From Mesostigma viride (lineage: Eukaryota > Streptophyta > Mesostigmatophyceae > Mesostigmatales > Mesostigmataceae), in the NCBI GenBank assembly GCA_009746045.1, contig RPFO01000078.1, positions 1,707,107-1,771,106 on the forward strand: a DNA stretch of 64,000 nt. Reading direction: 5' to 3'. Position numbers and translations under genes: made by a program. This document shows positions 1 to 10,785 of the stretch, piece by piece; the first letter of the stretch is position 1, and every line of letters starts with the position of its first letter. The notes under the pieces were generated by a model. It had not been told where the DNA came from. It did not search any database and saw only the letters and a list, made by a program, of their open reading frames with translations.

Positions 1-1189
1 CATGCAACCAGCACTAGAAGATGGGTGTATCTTTACATGCCCACGGTTGGCAGATACAATTATTCTTGTAGCATCCTTATTATCATTGATCATAACTATG
101 GTCAGGTCATGATAGCAGAGGCATTAGGCACCAGGTTTACATATTTCTGCCTTACTTTGCCTTGGTCGACATCATGACTCGTGGGTCGGACATTCAAAGA
201 GTGAGGCATGACCTCAAGAGGAGGCAGCTTTCAAAGGAAGCTTCAATCTGCGTCGATCTCGGTCTTTCAAAAAACACAAGCCAATCTGTGGCGGCAGGGC
301 AAGAACAAGTCTCGATCTTGCTTAAGGAAATCAGGCTGTCAAGGATCTTGATGTGCTGAACAAGATGAAATGTGAAAACACACATAGGTTAAGAGGCGAC
401 TGTGTCGGGCATCCCCTGCCCTCCAGTCATCCCGATAAGGACACAAAACAGGTTCATGATCCGGGGAGAATCGCATTCGCCCCATCATCTCATCGGACAA
501 GTCGCATGCTGGGGAAGACAATGCTTGACTATAATGCATCGCTAGCCATGCTTTACGATGTGCGTCTAAAGTTCATATTGTCAAGTGATCAGTGTAATTG
601 CAACAACTTTGGTAATCACTTGTAAATTATTTATGCCTGCCACGTTTTCATAGACCAGAAACCTGTTTACATTCATACACTGTTGATCATGACAGTTCTC
701 TCTCCATGTGTTGTAAAAGCTTGTAGAGGCCAGATTTTTTACCATGGCCAATTTTCTCTGATGTTGTAATTTACATCTCAACCTGTGTATACACCTGTCC
801 TGCCCCTTCACCTTGATCCCCGAAGTTTGCGGTCGATCGTCCCTGTCCCAAATAGTCCCACCTTGCCCTCAAGTTGACTGCCCCTGATCCCCCATCCCCC
901 AGTAATCCCCACTTTAGGGCTCCCTGGCGTCTCTAGGGGGGCGCTAGGACCCCACACATTAATTGTACAATACAATGCCCCGCCAAGGCTAGTGCATGGC
1001 CCTTCCGCCGCGCCACCAATGGTGGCGCATTGCCGACTGACGTGTGCTAAACCCCTTTCAGAAAACTGGCATTAATGCAGGTGCAACTGCTGCAAAGTCA
1101 TGTTACCCTTCAAATACTTACGCCCGTTACGGTGCTGGCCTCAGTAGTAAAACATCACACGCGGGAAGCGAGATACATAGCGGCGAGAC
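1..1189. other. Intergenic, no gene seen
   Basis: Only short frames without family resemblance. The one structure I see is a perfect 8-bp-arm hairpin at 1010-1028 (GCGCCACC, loop AAT, GGTGGCGC). Pyrimidine-rich sequence without repeats lies at 800-920. Confidence 0.5.
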
Positions 1190-1528
1190 CTACCCGCACT
1201 CCTTGCCCTGGCAATCTGGCTCGCAAGGATCCTGGCAAATGGGCGTGCCACGCTTCCGCTTGTAGACGCACCTCTGCGTGGCCTCGTAACACATGTCTAC
1301 GGTGTCCTCATTGCGATCATCGCATGCAGAATACGGGCTTGGCACGCATGTCCCGTTTCCAACCTCGCGCTCTATGCCATTACAGAATATGCCATCGCTG
1401 CAAAAATCCAGAGGAATGAAAGTATGGGACGCCACGAGATCAGCTAGAAAGCTGTGCACGCACGTCAAGACTAGGAATGAACAAATAACAGATTGCATTT
1501 CTGTAATTACCAGCCGCTGCGCTAGCAT
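1190..1528 (-). CDS. Small secreted-type Cys-rich protein (possible exon)
   Basis: The frame encodes a hydrophobic N-terminus that looks like a signal peptide (MQSVICSFLVLTCVHSF, ATG at 1498; an alternative ATG lies at 1528). A Cys-dense block follows with the spacing CSDGIFCNGIE ... C ... CDD ... DMCYEATQRC ... C ... C ... C. Extracellular Cys-rich repeats with a core like DGxFCNGxE...CDDxxxxTxDxC are known from many secreted proteins, which is why I regard this frame as real. The frame ends at TAG (1190-1192). The same place reads as a plausible splice donor (GG|GTAGGT), so this may be one exon of a longer gene. No partner exon was found downstream on the minus strand, and the length of about 100 residues suggests a fragment. 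No function is assigned. Confidence 0.45.
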   Translation of the reverse strand: MLAQRLVITEMQSVICSFLVLTCVHSFLADLVASHTFIPLDFCSDGIFCNGIEREVGNGTCVPSPYSACDDRNEDTVDMCYEATQRCVYKRKRGTPICQDPCEPDCQGKECG

Positions 1529-2036
1529 TTTGGGGACGGGCGCTACGAGCAATCGCTGCTTGTCACGGGGCTTTAACGGGTATTGTAACGTTCCCTAAAG
1601 TCGACAGCCGACCATGACTGCCGAAGCGGACCCTTTCTTCAAAATAGGCACCCACAAAGTCTAAATTTGGCCAAGTCTGTTTGCAGGCGGCGAGTCTGTT
1701 TTGCCGCGGAGACAATTACATAGGTACTGACATCTTTGGCGGCACTCACGCTTAATGGTGACCAATATTGTGATGATCTGATCGGATAATGTGATTATCT
1801 GAACGGATACGTGAGGACGGGCCACGTGTACAATGACACGCCACGTGTCGCGAGGACGCCTAGTCGGGCCGCGGGCAGAAAGGGAGGGCCTTGTTGCTGC
1901 TTGCCAGTTCGTGCTCAATAGGTTTCCGTCGCTGCAAGAGCTTGGAGAGTTGGTTTCGACTGCTGGGGTAAGCAACGTGTTCGTGTGTATGTCCAGTCGC
2001 GTGATTGTGGCGGAAATTTTTTACCAATTCAATCAA
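1529..2036. other. Intergenic, no gene seen
   Basis: Nothing recognisable. This would hold the upstream region of the Cys-rich minus-strand frame. Confidence 0.4.
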
Positions 2037-2458
2037 ACTCAATTTTACCCCGACTAGGATGTGCCGAACTCTCAAATTCTGAAATTCTCAAAATTCTCAC
2101 TTCATTCACGCCGGCAGACTACCTGCGGACTGCTTGACGCGGAGTCGCCGGGCTTCAAGTTCTGTAACTTACCAAACTCGCCGCGAGGTGCCGCCGCGCT
2201 TTTTTGTACTTATTTTGGGACATGGCTTGCGTTGGGTTCATCGACGAGCATCGACGGTGCCATCCGACGGCGGAGAATAAGTTCGCCACAGCACAGCGCG
2301 ACGCAATGGCTCTTTTCCATGTACAACGTGAGATGCAAAGTCCGCAACGCTGACCAAAATTCCGTCCAACCCCATCGTACAGTACTACCAGTCAACCTCA
2401 GCCCCCGCCCTCTGAGAATTTGAGAATTGAGAACTCTGGAGCCAATTTTACCCCGACT
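2037..2458. repeat. Foldback/MITE-like repeat with flanking direct repeats
   Basis: The 16-mer CAATTTTACCCCGACT occurs at both ends (2040-2055 and 2443-2458). Inside each copy lies an imperfect inverted repeat (about 2066-2089 against 2414-2436; shared core CTCAAATTCT/GAATTTGAG). The octamer CAATCAAA flanks the block on both sides (2029-2036 and 2459-2466), as an 8-bp target duplication would. No coding sequence is inside. Small non-autonomous hAT-type elements leave 8-bp duplications, but the ends here are direct rather than cleanly inverted, so the class is open. Confidence 0.45.
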
Positions 2459-2466
2459 CAATCAAA

Positions 2467-3343
2467 GTGAATGCAGCACCCCCATGCTCACCATTAGTCT
2501 TGCCTCCCAGGGTTGAGCCGACTACCGTAAACCGGATGGAGCGAAATTCTATATCCTGTGTACATGTGGATGCCGGCAAAGCCACTTGGCCAAACCTCTT
2601 TTCTTGCACGTTTGATTTTCGGAACCATAGTATGCCGGTGCTGTGATTCAGGCAGCTATGGGGTTCTTTTATTTAGTTTTAATTGTGCAGTTCCCCTGAT
2701 GTGGGCGTGCCGGCCGCCGACCGGACGAGGGCGGCGCGCCCTCAAATCGTCCCGTCCAGCGTGAAAACTCACGCCGCCCAATCTGCCCGCCCGACTTCCC
2801 GAATTTAATGCGGATAACATACACAGAGTGCATTTTCTGCTTAGGTGGTGGAGCAATGGGGGGTAGCTGAGCAGAATTGGCTTAGCGACTGACGGAGAGC
2901 AATGAGTAGCCCAGCTAGGCTTACTTGACGACCAGAGACGTAGCTAGGCGTCGGCCGGTTGCCGGTCCGTGGCTGCAAATAGTCTTAGAGATCTTCATCT
3001 TATTTCCCATCCTCGTTGCTTGTCGCTCGGCTGCCTTGTGCAGGAGTATTTGACCCCGCAAAGTCTTCCCTGTCATCGGGCCCCTGCTCCTCCGCTCCAT
3101 CCCACGTACACGCTCGCCATCGGCTCTGCGTTTCGGAAACGCCTCCCTCATATGATCATCTGGGTCATCCGAAGATGCAAGGCATCCGTTGGGGGGCAGA
3201 ACCAGCATGGCAGGCATGCAGGCATGCTAGCACACCAGCTGGTTACAGGCGCCAGTGCCCAGCTGGCGCTTCTGCCGCTTCATGATCAGAGGCTGTGTGT
3301 GACGTTGAGTTTGCTTCTCGAGCTATGCCCCCAGATATTGGGG
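2467..3343. other. Intergenic, no gene seen
   Basis: No convincing coding frame, repeat or RNA gene up to the target duplication of the retrotransposon. Confidence 0.4.
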
Positions 3344-3348
3344 TAAGT

Positions 3349-3919
3349 TGTTACGTCCTAAACTTCTACCTCCACCTCTACCTCTACTGGACCTGATACT
3401 ACCTAAATTGGTCAGGCCTCCTCTAATCAATCCCCTAGCGAAAGACGAACGAGACGGTGCAGATCTCAATGCATTCACGTATGTGTTACTGTAATACGCC
3501 ATACAACCATTTACCAAACCCGTTTATTCCAGGAATAGAGGAAGGAAACACACTACACAGCCGTGACCCAAGCCTAAATGTGTTAATTCATTTAACACAC
3601 GCCGAGTGACCACACAAGGAGTGGAACGTGCATAAATGGTCACCAACGGTCCAACAGGCTCGGGCCGACCTGGCCCTCGCCTGCCGAAACACAGAAACAC
3701 AGGCAAGTGCACAGATGCACGCCGGTCCACTACATTCTACCAAAGGATAAGGACCACTAATAAAGTACGCAACGCGGCGCCCAAAGGTACCCAATATACC
3801 ACGGTACTGTTACGAGGACAATCAGGTCCCAACTAAAACTACACGTAAACCGAGAATCTACGGAGGCCAAGGACCTAATTTACGTCCGTAACTACAACGA
3901 ATTGTTACGCGACGTAACA
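3349..3919 (-). repeat. 3' LTR of the retrotransposon
   Basis: TGTTACGT...ACGTAACA, 571 bp, identical over the compared length to the copy at 13535-14105. The outer side abuts target duplication TAAGT (3344-3348). Confidence 0.95.
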
Positions 3920-3920
3920 C

Positions 3921-3934
3921 CTCCCCCCCCACAA
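3921..3934 (-). promoter_or_regulatory. Polypurine tract (plus-strand primer)
   Basis: On the minus strand the bases just 5' of the 3' LTR read as a purine run (a GTGGGGGGGGAGG type tract). This is the expected position and composition for the primer of second-strand synthesis. Confidence 0.7.
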
Positions 3935-4293
3935 AAGGTAGGGAGCCCTCGCCCTACGCAGAGAGGAGGGAACCAAAGGGGTAGGAAAAACCTAATGCAC
4001 CCAGCACATACCAACACAATCGATCGACCATCCCAGAGACAAAGCACCAATAGTTCACACGGTCTCCACCACCACGCCGGGTGGTGTAGGGTTAGCCAGC
4101 ACCAAGCCTGGTGGGAGGTTCCCCTAACTGCCTGGAACGGCATCCTGGCCGGGGGGGACGGCACTGGGCAGGACACACAGAGTAAACACATCAGCACTAA
4201 GGACCAAGAACAGCCAACCAACTGGCCAGAATATGAGGGCGACTCTATATACCGGAGGGACAACACCCTCAGGTCGGGCCTAAGGCCCTCTAT

Positions 4294-6653
4294 CTAGTGG
4301 CCATCCGTCTGGTAGGTGCCACGAGAGGCCAGCAGGACCTCCAGGTAGGCCTGGTAGTGGGCCACATCCTCAACATTGTCATGCCTATCTACGGTGAGGA
4401 AAACATCGGCCCACACGCCGTCAGGAAAAAGGCCCAGAAAGGCCCAGTAATACCTATGCTGCGTAAGAACGACCTGGCCACGGGCCCAGTCCAGAAAGCC
4501 ACAGGCAAAGAGGCGAAGGAAAGGCTCTACCGCGATCAAACAGAGGGCCCGCAGGAGGAGGCGATGGTACCGGATCCGAGGGCGCAAACCCGTCGGGAAA
4601 AACAGGTCCACCAGGGGCTCCACGTTGGACGGCCACAACCGGATGTGCCGAACCTCGCGGGAGCGCCACCGACGCGTACACTGGCGCGACCCGAAGGTCT
4701 CTAGGTAGTCGCTGGCCCGAGGAGGAGGGTGGCCGCGAGAGTCTAGTCCCTGGCCCGGGAGGGGCGCCGGACGCCGGGCATCCCACTCGAGGATGGGCTG
4801 GAGGACCGTGGTGTACGCAGCACCCTGCACCGCAGGAAACTCTATCGTAAGGGCATCCGAAGCCATAATGCTCAGAGGCGGAGGGTAAGCCCACTGGAAC
4901 CCACCGTAGGTGTCCAAGTCGTTGTGGCGCCTAGCCCAGCGATACAGAACGCGCCGAACCAGGATCTCACCCTGGAACACAGGATCAGCTAAGATAACCA
5001 TGTCGAAAGGAGGCCGATCAGTCTCAATGGGTAGATTACGATCACGAGGCGCCCGGCACACCTGGGAAAACCCGTAGGACATGGGCGAGATGGCAAGCTC
5101 GACGGAGGCGCGCGGCAGGTCACACTGGCGACAGGCGAGTGCGGACATACCACATCCAGGCACGGGCGTGTCGCGCGACTCCGGAGTCGCATGTACCACA
5201 GAAGGAGCCCTGTCCCGATCGCCCTGGGACAACTCCCGGAGGGAGTCGGTAGCGCGGGTAGCGCGAGGGTCCTGAACGGTAGACCGAACAACAGCCGCCA
5301 AAGACCGCGAGGCCGAAGGGGCAGGGACCGAAACAGGGGCCGAAACAGGGGCGGAAGCCGACCCCAACGCAGGGGGCACTAGAGCCGCAGGGGGTCGCAC
5401 CAGACCAGAAGCCGAAGGGGGCCGTGACGGACCCGCCGCCGAAGCTGGCGCGCCGGTCTCGGTTGCCGGTGCACCTTCAGGCCACATGTTAAAAATGGGA
5501 CCCGTAGGGGTAGGAAGTCCTGCATACGATTGATTACCATCCAGGCTCCAATCAGGAACCGGAATCCTCTGCGGGGGACCACCCTCCCAAAGCCTGGGCA
5601 GCCCGCTAGTATCGCCGAAGAAGCCCCGCGACGGCTGCGACGGAGCTGGTGGAGGCTCGGAGGCAGCGACGGCGGGCGCGATCACAGGGGCAGGAGGCTC
5701 GCGCGTAGGCGCAGGTACAGCGGTCACGGGCGCAGAGGCAGCAGGAGTCGCAGCAGCCGCCGGAACCACAGCGACCGCGGACGCAAGCGGGGGCGCGGGC
5801 GAAGCCGTAGTCGCCGGGGCGACAGAAGGGGTAGGGGGCGCGGATCCAGCTGGAGTGGCCGGGGCCTGCGCCTGGGCCGCAAGGAAGGCCCCAAACGCCG
5901 TGGTCAGACTGGATCTGAGCCTGCATAGCCGAGACCGTCGCCGAAAGAGGATCAGGCAAACCCGAAGGGGTAGGCTCCACTGCAACATCCCGGGTCGACC
6001 GAGGGGACGACGGGACCGGAGAGGGAGGAACAGACGCCGAGGAGGCGGACGCAGCGCTCGAGGCAGAATAATCTGGAGTATAATGTACCTCGGCTGGGGC
6101 GCCCGAAGGGGCAGGACCACTAACCGCTAGTCCCGCCGACTGATCAGCTATCTCCATGAATTCTACGGCCCGTAAAAGGTCGCAGGGGTTCTCATCTACC
6201 TCAGCATCACCCTCAGCTGGAAGCCACGGGAACACCTCCCGTAGGCAGGTACGGCCCACAGGGTAGAGAGGTAGGAGAACACACGGCAACACCGGAGAAC
6301 CGCATCTATCTGCCCCAAGGCGGGACAGCTGGAACCACACCCCAACAAACAGTGTCCGGCATCATCGAACCCGTGCAGGACAAGCTGGTGCGGCTCATCA
6401 GGGGAAGGACCATACCACGTGACCCCGAAGAGGGCCGCCCTGACTAAGCCCGCATGTTGGGCCTGAAGGGCCGGCTGCACAACGCCACCCGGGTAACTGA
6501 TCGCGACACCCAGCGGCCCGGAAGGGCCTCGAAATACAGCTCAGGGTCCGGTGGGGGCGGGACGGCAGCGAGCTCTCAGCCGGAGGGGTAGGCTCTGACA
6601 TGACGGCTGCGGAGGGGAGGGGACAACCAACCATCCGTCGACAGCAGACATAA
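4294..6653 (-). CDS. Extra ORF (ORF3) after pol in env position, frame-broken, unknown product
   Basis: About 2.3 kb lies between the chromodomain stop (6678) and the polypurine tract. It carries one long coding signal broken into pieces. Candidate ATGs are at 6653 (MSAVDGW) and about 6602 (MSEPTPP). The reading then needs shifts near 6555, 6480, 6270 and 5905 before a long open frame down to the stop at 4294. In order: a Pro-rich start; a block with several Cys (HCLLGCGSSCPALG); an acidic DENPCDLLRAVEF block; a long Ala/Pro/Ser-rich linker; then a compact C-terminal domain of about 280 residues starting at a Cys-X2-Cys pair (LACRQCDL). That domain holds Trp/Tyr/Arg-rich stretches and a hydrophobic run (LLLRALCLIAVEPFLRLFACG). 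I see no signal peptide and no known envelope, protease or movement-protein motif. It is an accessory frame of unknown function, probably defective in this copy. Confidence 0.6.
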
Positions 6654-6677
6654 CATAAGAGAGGAGAAGGTCTACAA

Positions 6678-8286
6678 CTAGAGCTTATGCAGGGTTTTAT
6701 ACTCCTGCAGCAGGCGACTACACCCATCTAGCTCACTCTCAGTATACCAGACCTTATCTACTTCACTACGAGCATACATCCACTTCACCTTATACTGGCG
6801 CTGGGTACCGCGGCCTTTTTGATATCTCTATGGGCCACGATACCCTCTACCTCATCCTCTACCTCACCAGTATCCGGGTTATGCTCTAAAGGGGCAGGGG
6901 CTAATTCTCTACCAGCGAACGTGCTCTGATGATAGAGCTTCAGCTGGCTTCTATGAAAGGTGCGAGAGTGGGTCTGCCAAGAGGTAGGAATATCTATCTC
7001 ATACAGAAAATTACCTACTCTAGACAACACACGGAAAGGTCCTAAGAAGGCGGGCCTAAGTTTCACTTTCAGTTCAGCTTCGAACTTATGAGCGAAGCGG
7101 CCAACACGGGGGCCTTCTACTAAGACTAAATCTCCTATTTCTATCTCAGGTGCTCTTCTATCTAATGAGGCACGCAACCTAGCAAGGTATTTGGCCTGCG
7201 CCCTATGGTACCCTGCAATAGCGTTGTCGTGTGCATTCTTCATCTTATCTAATAACGCCTGCACACCTTCTACAGTATCCCGGGACACATCATCCTTGTC
7301 CCTTAAAGGACTAGCTAAGAGAGAGGTAGGGGTAAGAGGTTGTCTACCAGTATCTAGGAAGAAGGGCGTATAACCATGCGCAGCCTGAGGGCAATTGTTA
7401 AGGGAAAACTCTACCAAACATAGGTAATCCTCCCAATCACTCCCAGAGCCATTCACATAGTGACGCAGAGCTTCTTCCACTACCCTATTCAAACGTTCTA
7501 CTAAATGAGACGAGGAGGAGTGGTAGGCAGTACCGAAGGTGACCTTGGTACCGATAGCAGCGAAGAACTGCTGCCAAAAATCAGAAGTAAATAACTTATC
7601 CTTATCACTAATAAACTGCCTACTCAAACCATGATATCTATATACGTTATTAAGGTATAGGCGTGCGCAATCGCGTGCGGTGAGTTCTAAGGGACACGGC
7701 ACGAGATGACACATACGAGTAAAACGATCTACAAAAACAAGGATCTGGGCGTTACCTCTATCATTCTTCCTAAAAGGTCCTACAAAATCCATCATAATGG
7801 AGTCCCACGGCATGATGGGATCAGGTAAGGTCCTAGGCTCTGCTATCTGTCCTACATTGTTGGGTTTCATCTCCTGGCAAGATTGACAGGTTCTAACATA
7901 CTCATCTACATCCTTTAAAGGGAAGGCCAGTAGTAAGAGCGGGCTACTAGGTCCCGTACCCGTTTACCACCCTGGTGAGCAGCTAAGTCATGCAACTCAA
8001 AGAGCAAGGAGGAGCGACAGATAGGAGGGACATACAGGCGCCATTGAGGGGGAGAATCTGCTATCTGCACATATAAAAATCCACCTACAAATTTACAAGG
8101 GTGCTTGCCTAATTGTTGGGGATGGGCAGCAATGGCAGCTAATGCTTCCGGCTCAGTGGCCGTAAATCTACTAATAAGGCGTTCAAGATCAGAGGTAGGC
8201 ATCGCTACAGAGGTATCCAGAACAGGTTTAAAGAGATCTCCTACCGCCTTGCCAAAGAGAAGGGGAGGTCCTAGAGGGACTATGTT
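6678..8286 (-). CDS. pol: Integrase with C-terminal chromodomain (frame-broken)
   Basis: This region makes the integrase that inserts the cDNA. Three frame segments carry it. Segment 1 (8286-7915) has the start of the HHCC zinc-binding domain (LHDLAAHQGG, then YYWPSL). After a shift at about 7917, segment 2 supplies the Cys pair (TCQSCQ). It continues into the DDE core: first Asp in MMDFVGPF, second Asp in FISDKDK, Glu in HLVERLNR. A GPY/F-like stretch (LRPAFLGPFRVLSR) follows, and then the start of a chromodomain (EVEGIVAHRDIKK). A second shift near 6815, in an A-rich stretch, leads into the rest of the chromodomain (QYKVKWMY ... W ... LLQEY) and a TAG at 6678-6680. The chromodomain, known to bind histone marks and steer insertion, defines chromoviruses. 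The frame is out of phase with RT-RNase H (break at about 8285). As it stands no single frame encodes a full integrase. Confidence 0.85.
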
Positions 8287-10745
8287 TCATAAGACTTTCC
8301 TGACCTAGTCGCTATATGGCTAAGCGGTATAGAAATTTTATTTTTCCCCTCCCCCCCCACCGAGGCCACAGGAAGGGCCTCACACGGGAGAGAGAGTCCT
8401 ACGTGAGAAAGGAGATCAGGCATGCGAACAGCTGTATGAAAGAGGTAGGCATAGGATTCATCATCAGGTAGTTCACCATACGGGGTTACACCCATAGTAG
8501 TAGGAACTAGAGTAGTATTGAGAACATCAAGGTCCTCGAAAAAGGAGTAATCTGCACGACGAGAGAGTGCATCTGGTACTATGTTATCTACACCCTTAAC
8601 ATACTGAAGTTTAAAAGGGGAGAACTGTGCTAAAAACTCCATCCAGCGCGCTTGACGAGGGGTAAGGTTGGGTTGTGAGAGAAGATGGGTAAGAGGGCGG
8701 TGATCTGTCTGGATAACTAATCTATAAGGATCAATCTCACAGGGTTCATTCAGACAAACATCAAATTGAGCACCTTTAAGAAAGTGCTGCCACGCGTGGC
8801 AACAATACACCACAGCTAATAGTTCTTGCTGGTGGACGGGATAGTTACGCTCCGCAGGAAGCATTGTCCTAGAGATATACTCGATTGGCTGTAAGCCCTG
8901 ACCCTGATCCTGGAGAAGGACGCCCCCTATAGCTACCTTGCTAGCATCTGTAGCTACAACAAAGGGTTTAGTAGTATCCGGTAGGATGAGTACAGGAGGG
9001 GAGAGGAGTAGGGATTTTAGACACTGAAAAGCCGACTGACATTCACTACTCCAAACAAAGGGGATATCCTTCTTTAATAGATGATTAATAGGGGCTGCTA
9101 TAGTTGCGAAACGCGGGATAAAACGCCTATAGTAAGAAGCAATTCCTAGAAAACTACGTACACCTTTAACGTCGGTAGGGGTAGGCCATTCCTGAATTGA
9201 CTTAGTCTTATCCGGGTCGGTAGCGACCCCGGCATCTGACAGAACGTGCCCTAAGAATGGGACACTTCTACCAGAGCGAACTTTAGCACGGCGCGCCCAT
9301 AAAGAATTTTCAGCCATGATTTCTAATACTTTCTTTAAATCACGTAGGTGCGTTTCAAAATCAGGAGAATAAATAAGGATATCATCTAAGTAAGCTTGAG
9401 CACAAGAACGGTCATGCTCAGATAAAGAAACAGAGGAGAAGGAAGGATCCTTTAAATCAGAGGACACTTGAGGAAGGTGGGAATTTCCCATAACAGGTCT
9501 AAGCACTTCATTCATTAACATTTGGAAAGAGGCAGGAGAGTTACAGAGTCCCATAGCCGCTACTCTAAACTGGTAATGCCCAAAAGGGGTAGCAAAGGCG
9601 GTTTTGTGGCAATCCTCAGGAGCTATACGTAGTTGCCAAAAACCATCCGCACAATCTAGTACTGTGAAACAGGTAGAACCTTTAACCTTATTAAATATAT
9701 CATCAATACGAGGTAGAGGGTATTTAGACTTCACAGTAATATCGTTTAACTTCCTATAATCAGTAACTAGGCGAAACTTGCCATTTGGTTTAGGAACTAA
9801 CAGGACACCAGCGGAGTAGGGGGAGTTACTAGGCTCTATCAATCCTGCTTCTAATAGTGATACTAAAATCTGTTTTAGTTCCTTTAATTCTGTAGGGCCC
9901 ATTCTATACATCGGAGAGTGCGTAGGAACTGCACCGTCCTTGATAACTACACGGTGTAAAACAGAACGAGGAGGAGGATAAGAAGGAGTCTTTTCTTCAA
10001 ATACTTTTGAGGAATCTATCACAGCCATGTATCTTACTATTTCATTTTCAGTAAATCCCACTCCTATTGTATCCACTGTATTTACATCTATATCCACACT
10101 ATTATTAGTGATAGGTATCTCTTGTACTTCTAACTGAAGGAACATACATAATAGGTATCCATATTGCTTTAGTTCAGAACGTAATTCGTCATTGGACATT
10201 AATACTTCAGGTATAGGTCTAACAGGAGGATCAACAGGTGTAGGAGGAGTAATATCTACCAAGGATAAATTTTCTAATCTATAATGACGTTCTGGTACCC
10301 AGTAAGAGCTATCTGGAAACCAAATGACCATAGTATCATAATTAATAGTAATTTTATTATCCTGGTGCCAATCTAATCCTAGTAATACATCAGCTGTAGT
10401 GATAGGGCCTATAGTGGCCGTCAGGTTGACCGTACGTCCTTGTATGACCAGGGGAAGGGACACCGTACCCGGGGAATGACTGGTGCGACCGTCAGCATAA
10501 TGGACAGTGACAGTTTTTGTGTGAGGGGTAGGGACTAGTCCTAAACGCCTAACTAGGGCCTCGCTCACAAAGGAGCTAGCCGCACCGCTATCCACTAACA
10601 CAGAGACATTCAAGAGTTCATCAGCATGCAGGAAGGGGTCTACAACAGTATGAGGGACGGTTAAGCCACCATTCAAGAACATAAGAGGACGCACACGTAG
10701 TGGTAGGGATGATTCAGCTCCTACAGAGGTTATAAAAACAGGCAA
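8280..10745 (-). CDS. pol: Aspartic protease - reverse transcriptase - RNase H polyprotein
   Basis: The 821-codon frame stays open further upstream and overlaps the end of gag in another frame (gag stop TAA at 10786, in a CCGGGGGTAA context). That fits pol expression by ribosomal frameshifting; the listed start is only the leftmost in-frame start-like codon (TTG). Domains: protease with DSGAASSFV (Asp about 52) and a second LLGLDWHQ block; RT with LVTDYRKLN, VLDCADGFWQ (catalytic Asp about 364) and AYLDDILIYS (452-455); RNase H with ATDAS (Asp 600), HQQELLAV, TDHRPL and VPDALSR. Unusual: about 25 residues are inserted immediately before YLDD (421-449, Ser/Asp-rich). A smaller insertion of about 14 residues (FDVCLNEPCEIDPY) sits before TDHRPL. 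Catalytic residues are all present, so the RT itself could be active. The frame ends at TAG 8280 without reading into integrase. Confidence 0.92.
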   Translation of the reverse strand: MPVFITSVGAESSLPLRVRPLMFLNGGLTVPHTVVDPFLHADELLNVSVLVDSGAASSFVSEALVRRLGLVPTPHTKTVTVHYADGRTSHSPGTVSLPLVIQGRTVNLTATIGPITTADVLLGLDWHQDNKITINYDTMVIWFPDSSYWVPERHYRLENLSLVDITPPTPVDPPVRPIPEVLMSNDELRSELKQYGYLLCMFLQLEVQEIPITNNSVDIDVNTVDTIGVGFTENEIVRYMAVIDSSKVFEEKTPSYPPPRSVLHRVVIKDGAVPTHSPMYRMGPTELKELKQILVSLLEAGLIEPSNSPYSAGVLLVPKPNGKFRLVTDYRKLNDITVKSKYPLPRIDDIFNKVKGSTCFTVLDCADGFWQLRIAPEDCHKTAFATPFGHYQFRVAAMGLCNSPASFQMLMNEVLRPVMGNSHLPQVSSDLKDPSFSSVSLSEHDRSCAQAYLDDILIYSPDFETHLRDLKKVLEIMAENSLWARRAKVRSGRSVPFLGHVLSDAGVATDPDKTKSIQEWPTPTDVKGVRSFLGIASYYRRFIPRFATIAAPINHLLKKDIPFVWSSECQSAFQCLKSLLLSPPVLILPDTTKPFVVATDASKVAIGGVLLQDQGQGLQPIEYISRTMLPAERNYPVHQQELLAVVYCCHAWQHFLKGAQFDVCLNEPCEIDPYRLVIQTDHRPLTHLLSQPNLTPRQARWMEFLAQFSPFKLQYVKGVDNIVPDALSRRADYSFFEDLDVLNTTLVPTTMGVTPYGELPDDESYAYLFHTAVRMPDLLSHVGLSLPCEALPVASVGGEGKNKISIPLSHIATRSGKSYET

Positions 10746-10785
10746 GCAAAAATTATTTGGGGTACTATCTAAGGACCTGTCCAGG

